From an uncultured Collinsella sp. (GTDB lineage Bacteria > Actinomycetota > Coriobacteriia > Coriobacteriales > Coriobacteriaceae): 64,000 bases of DNA. The stretch covers positions 1 to 64,000 of the forward strand of contig CABUBZ010000001.1 in NCBI GenBank assembly GCA_902489945.1, written 5' to 3'. Shown one piece after another: positions 61,002 to 64,000 of the stretch (position 1 is the first letter of the stretch; each line of letters starts with the position of its first letter). The position numbers and the translations under genes are program-made. Below the pieces are notes generated by a model. It searched no databases. It saw nothing but the letters and a program-made list of their open reading frames with translations, and was not told the origin of the DNA.

Positions 61002-62306
61002 TTAGGCGCGCTCGGCACGAGCAAGCTCGGCAGCGACAAGCTTAACGGCCAGCACCAGCACGTCGAGCGCGGCCTCCAGGTCCTCGACCGTGGGATAGCT
61101 CGGCGCAATACGGATGTTGGTATCGCGCGGATCCTTGCCATAGGGCCAGGTGGCACCGGCCGGCGTGAGCTTGACGCCCAGGTCGGCGCAAAGCGCGGCG
61201 ACCTTCTGGGCCGAGCCCTCGGGACCATCGAAGCTTACAAAGTAGCCGCCGCGGGGGTGCGTCCAGGTGGCACAGCCCGTATCGCCCAGGCCCTCGGTGA
61301 GCTTGCGCTCAACGGCCTCAAAGCGCGGACGCAGGAACTCGGCATGCTTTTTCATGTGCTCCTTGACCGCCTCGATGGTGGGAAGGAAGCGCACGTGGCG
61401 CAGCTGGTTGAGCTTGTCGGCGCTGATGAGGCCGGCCTTCAGGCGCTTGGAGAACTCGGCGATGACCGCGGGGCTCGCACCGATGAAGCCGATGCCGGCG
61501 CCCGGGAAGGTAATCTTGGACGTCGAGGCAAAAGCCACCACGCGGTCCTCGGTGCCCGCCGCGCGAGCGAGGTCGAAGATATTGGCGAGCTCGTCGGTCT
61601 CGTCGTACAGGTCGTGCACGCAGTAGGCGTTGTCCCAGAAGATGCGGAAATCGGGCGCGGCCGTGGGCATATCGACCAGGCGACGCACGGTGTCCTCGCT
61701 AAAGGTGATGCCCGTGGGGTTGGAATACTTGGGCACGCACCAGATGCCCTTGATGGAGTCGTCGGCGGCAACCAGACGCTCGACCTCGTCCATGTCGGGG
61801 CCGTTGTCGGTCATCGCGACGGGGACATTCTCGATACCCAGGTCGGCGGTGATGCCAAAGTGACGGTCGTAGCCGGGAACAGGGCACAGGAACTTGACTT
61901 TCTTGCCGTCGTGCGCGGCCTCGTAAGCCTCCCAAGGCTCGCTGCCGCACGAACCGCAGCGCCAAAACATGCCGGCGATATCGTGCTCGATCAGAAGGCT
62001 CGACGAACACAGTACGAGCGTCTGCTCGGCAGGGCAACCCAGGAACTCCCCCGCCAGCTTGCGTGCCGAGGGAATGCCCTCAAAGCAACCGTAGTTTGAG
62101 CAGTCGACGTTGCCGTCGTGCAGATCGGCATCGGCATTGAGGATATCGAGCATGGGTCGAGAGATGTCCACCTGGGAGGGCGACGGCTTGCCGCGGGCCA
62201 TGTCGAGCGCCAGGCCCTTGGCCTTGACCTCGGCGACCTCGGCTTTGAGCGCCTCGATGGCGGCATCGAGTTCGGTGGTTTCCATCTTCTGGTAGATCGT
62301 CTGCAT
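61002..62306 (-). CDS. Class I aminotransferase, aspartate type Ic
   Basis: 434 residues. PLP-Lys264 is in FASTSKITFPG, with DMARGKPSP near the N-terminus, NYGCFEGIPSARKLAGEFLG and GYDRHFGIT. It fits the class Ic aspartate aminotransferase family of actinobacteria rather than AspC. It transfers amino groups between aspartate and 2-oxoglutarate. AAAGG precedes ATG 62,306. Confidence 0.85.
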   Translation of the reverse strand: MQTIYQKMETTELDAAIEALKAEVAEVKAKGLALDMARGKPSPSQVDISRPMLDILNADADLHDGNVDCSNYGCFEGIPSARKLAGEFLGCPAEQTLVLCSSSLLIEHDIAGMFWRCGSCGSEPWEAYEAAHDGKKVKFLCPVPGYDRHFGITADLGIENVPVAMTDNGPDMDEVERLVAADDSIKGIWCVPKYSNPTGITFSEDTVRRLVDMPTAAPDFRIFWDNAYCVHDLYDETDELANIFDLARAAGTEDRVVAFASTSKITFPGAGIGFIGASPAVIAEFSKRLKAGLISADKLNQLRHVRFLPTIEAVKEHMKKHAEFLRPRFEAVERKLTEGLGDTGCATWTHPRGGYFVSFDGPEGSAQKVAALCADLGVKLTPAGATWPYGKDPRDTNIRIAPSYPTVEDLEAALDVLVLAVKLVAAELARAERA

Positions 62307-62455
62307 GGGTGCGACCTTTCGCGAAGCGGGACGTTGCAGTTCGTCTAAGTATAGACCGCCACCGCCGCAACGGCATGAAGCCGTGATAGATTAAGTTCAT
62401 CGCAATGATTTACGAATCGCCGCGCATGCCGGCGTGGGGCGCCCAAGGAGGCACT

Positions 62456-62710
62456 ATGGAGTACGGATCGTTCCAGGCCGAGGAATTCGGCGACCTGCAG
62501 CGCCTGGTCGACGGACTATTTTACGACCGGCACGCCATCGACCGCCTGGATCTCATCGTGCAGGCCGAGATCTTGGACCTCGCGCCCGACCTCATGGAAA
62601 TCGTGAACCTATTGCCGCCCGGCTACTACGACCGCCAATCGCTTTGCGACCAGCTCAACTCCGCCCTTGCCGCCCACGGCTGGGGCGCCGTCTACGGAAC
62701 GGTGGAATAA
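62456..62710 (+). CDS. Small acidic protein of unknown function
   Basis: 84 residues from ATG 62,456 with AAGGAGG four bases upstream; an ATG at 62,405 has no site. The sequence is acidic and helical (EEFGDLQRLVDGLFYDRHAI, ILDLAPDLMEIVNLLPPGYY). No membrane segment. It ends before a two-way terminator and the GTCCCCAATGACTA repeat. No family recognised. Confidence 0.6.
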   Translation: MEYGSFQAEEFGDLQRLVDGLFYDRHAIDRLDLIVQAEILDLAPDLMEIVNLLPPGYYDRQSLCDQLNSALAAHGWGAVYGTVE

Positions 62711-62713
62711 ACC

Positions 62714-62742
62714 TAGTCGTTTAAGAACGTCCCCAATGACTA
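62714..62742. repeat. TAGTCGTTTAAGAACGTCCC dispersed repeat
   Basis: A single copy identical to the right part of the repeat at 2510-2553, ending GTCCCCAATGACTA. Confidence 0.75.
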
Positions 62743-62779
62743 AAACGCCGCTTGTGATGGTGTTCACAGGCGGCGTTTT
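62742..62779. terminator. Two-way terminator
   Basis: AAAACGCCG...TTGTGA pairs with TCACA...CGGCGTTTT between convergent genes. Confidence 0.85.
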
Positions 62780-62796
62780 CAAACTTGTATGTGCTC

Positions 62797-64000
62797 TTAC
62801 TCGTCCTTGGGCGCGGGGTGTTTGCAGACCACGCTCATGTAGATCATACCGAGCACGGCAGCGGTGACCGAACCGGCAAGGATGGCGGCCTTGGCAGCCA
62901 GAACCTCAAACTGGGCCGTCGGGAAGGCAAGGCCGCTGATGAGGATCGACATGGTGAAGCCGATGCCGCCCAGAATGCCCACACCGGCAATCATGTGCCA
63001 GTTAACGTTATGCGGCAGCTCGCAGACCCTAAACTTAACCAGGGCAAACGTCATGCCAAAGATGCCGATCGGCTTGCCCAGCAGCATGCCAAAGTACACG
63101 CCGAGCGTCACCGGGTCGGTGAGCAGCGTGCTCATGTCCACGCCCACTAGGCGAACCTGTGCGTTCACGAACGCAAAGATCGGCAGAATCACAAAGTTGA
63201 CCGGCGTGGAGATCAGACGCTCCATGCGGATGAGCGGCGGGGTCACGCGGTGCATGACGCGCTCGACCCTGGTGGTCGAGACGGTAAAGTCATGCTGGCC
63301 CAAGATGTGCGCCTCGTCGTCGTAGCGGTCATCGAGCAGCGGCAGGCACTCGCCCAACCAATCGGTGAGGCTATCGAGCTTGACGCCGCACTTGGCCGGA
63401 ATGGTAAAGGCCAGGATGACGCCGGCGAGCGTGGCATGTACACCGCTCTTGAACATGCAGAACCACAACAGCAGGCCCAGTACCGAATACGGGGCGAGGC
63501 GGTAATGCTGCGTCTTGTTGAGCCACACGAGCGCGCAGGTCACCAGCGCGGCGGCGCCCAACCAAAACGGATTGGGGCTCTGACCGTAGAAGATGGCGAT
63601 GGCGGCGATGGAGATGAGGTCATCGGCGATGGCGAGCGTCGAGAAGAACACGCGCACGCCGTTGGGCACGCGGTTGCCCAAAAGCGACAGCACGCCCAGC
63701 GCAAAGGCAATATCGGTTGCCATGGGGATGGCCCAACCGTTGCGGGCGCCGGCATGGTTAAAGATCAGGTAGATGCAGGCGGGAACGACAACGCCGCCCA
63801 CGGCCGCCAGCATGGGAAGCATGGCCTGACGCGGATTCTTGAGCTCACCGACCGTCATCTCGTACTTAAGCTCGATGCCCACCAACAAAAAGAAAATCGC
63901 CATGAGGAAGTCGTTGACGAAAAGCTCAACGGTGAGACCGGCCGTAAGGTTGCCCAGACCCACATACAGCGGGGTCTCCAAAAAGTGATGGATGGCCTCG
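62797..64000 (-). CDS. nhaA: Na+/H+ antiporter NhaA (5' end beyond the window)
   Basis: Partial gene of at least 400 codons; the frame runs on past base 64,000, where the codons read EAIHHFLETPLY, typical of an NhaA N-terminus, so the real start lies outside. Motifs seen are VGIELKYEMTVGEL, the ion-binding ATDIAFALGVLS and LAIADDLISI (two Asp), and GGIGFTMSILISGLAF. It exports sodium for protons and controls pH. The C-terminal end is complete at 62,797. Confidence 0.92.
   Translation of the reverse strand, partial: EAIHHFLETPLYVGLGNLTAGLTVELFVNDFLMAIFFLLVGIELKYEMTVGELKNPRQAMLPMLAAVGGVVVPACIYLIFNHAGARNGWAIPMATDIAFALGVLSLLGNRVPNGVRVFFSTLAIADDLISIAAIAIFYGQSPNPFWLGAAALVTCALVWLNKTQHYRLAPYSVLGLLLWFCMFKSGVHATLAGVILAFTIPAKCGVKLDSLTDWLGECLPLLDDRYDDEAHILGQHDFTVSTTRVERVMHRVTPPLIRMERLISTPVNFVILPIFAFVNAQVRLVGVDMSTLLTDPVTLGVYFGMLLGKPIGIFGMTFALVKFRVCELPHNVNWHMIAGVGILGGIGFTMSILISGLAFPTAQFEVLAAKAAILAGSVTAAVLGMIYMSVVCKHPAPKDE

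Overview
The window looks like chromosome from a gut actinobacterium of the class Coriobacteriia, most likely Collinsella or a close relative. The basis is high GC, dense phosphotransferase (PTS) sugar loci, HypA/HypB hydrogenase maturation genes, and the mix of LacI, GntR and DeoR regulators. The genus is an inference; there is no rRNA here to confirm it. The right half is ordinary housekeeping DNA and the left 39 kb is a sugar-catabolism region.

Bases 1-26,000 hold lactose-type PTS genes. lacA and lacB (galactose-6-phosphate isomerase) and one lacF-type IIA gene are followed by three similar modules. Each module has a LacI repressor, a fused IICB transporter and a GH1 6-phospho-beta-galactosidase (3.3-7.9, 8.2-12.9 and 13.2-17.7 kb). 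Each ends in a tandem pair of long palindromic elements. Only one lactose-family IIA gene is seen, so it probably serves all IICB proteins. A Fic protein with a 32-bp inverted repeat over its promoter follows. Next is a fourth IICB with a DUF7916-like gene and a GntR regulator, bracketed by two copies of the 3' part of a lacR-like DeoR gene. One copy is intact and one is a remnant. galM comes next, then a mannose-type IIB whose active-site His is replaced by Tyr, then tRNA-Thr(CGT).

Bases 28,000-39,000 fit N-acetylgalactosamine or galactosamine use: mannose-family PTS IIA, YajC, IIB, IIC and IID, a GntR regulator, AgaS, NagA, LacC and LacX. AgaS and LacAB both lead to tagatose-6-phosphate, so LacC joins the two branches. 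The aldolase LacD is not in the window.

Bases 39,000-64,000 carry a DUF2975/XRE pair, a SurA-like protein, isocitrate dehydrogenase, a dehydrogenase with a His/Cys-rich tail, DegV, HPF, a lipoprotein and a 217-bp MITE-like element. They continue with ComF, RicT, HolB, Tmk, an archaeal-type topoisomerase I, HypBA, TatAC, a STAS protein, an aminotransferase and a partial NhaA.

The least expected signals are regulatory and structural. They are the paired palindromes at module borders, a RNAC-AATATC-GAAC motif at lac promoters, an ACCGTTYACCG repeat with 21-bp spacing upstream of most PTS operons, and a distinct operator half-site for each of the three LacI paralogues.
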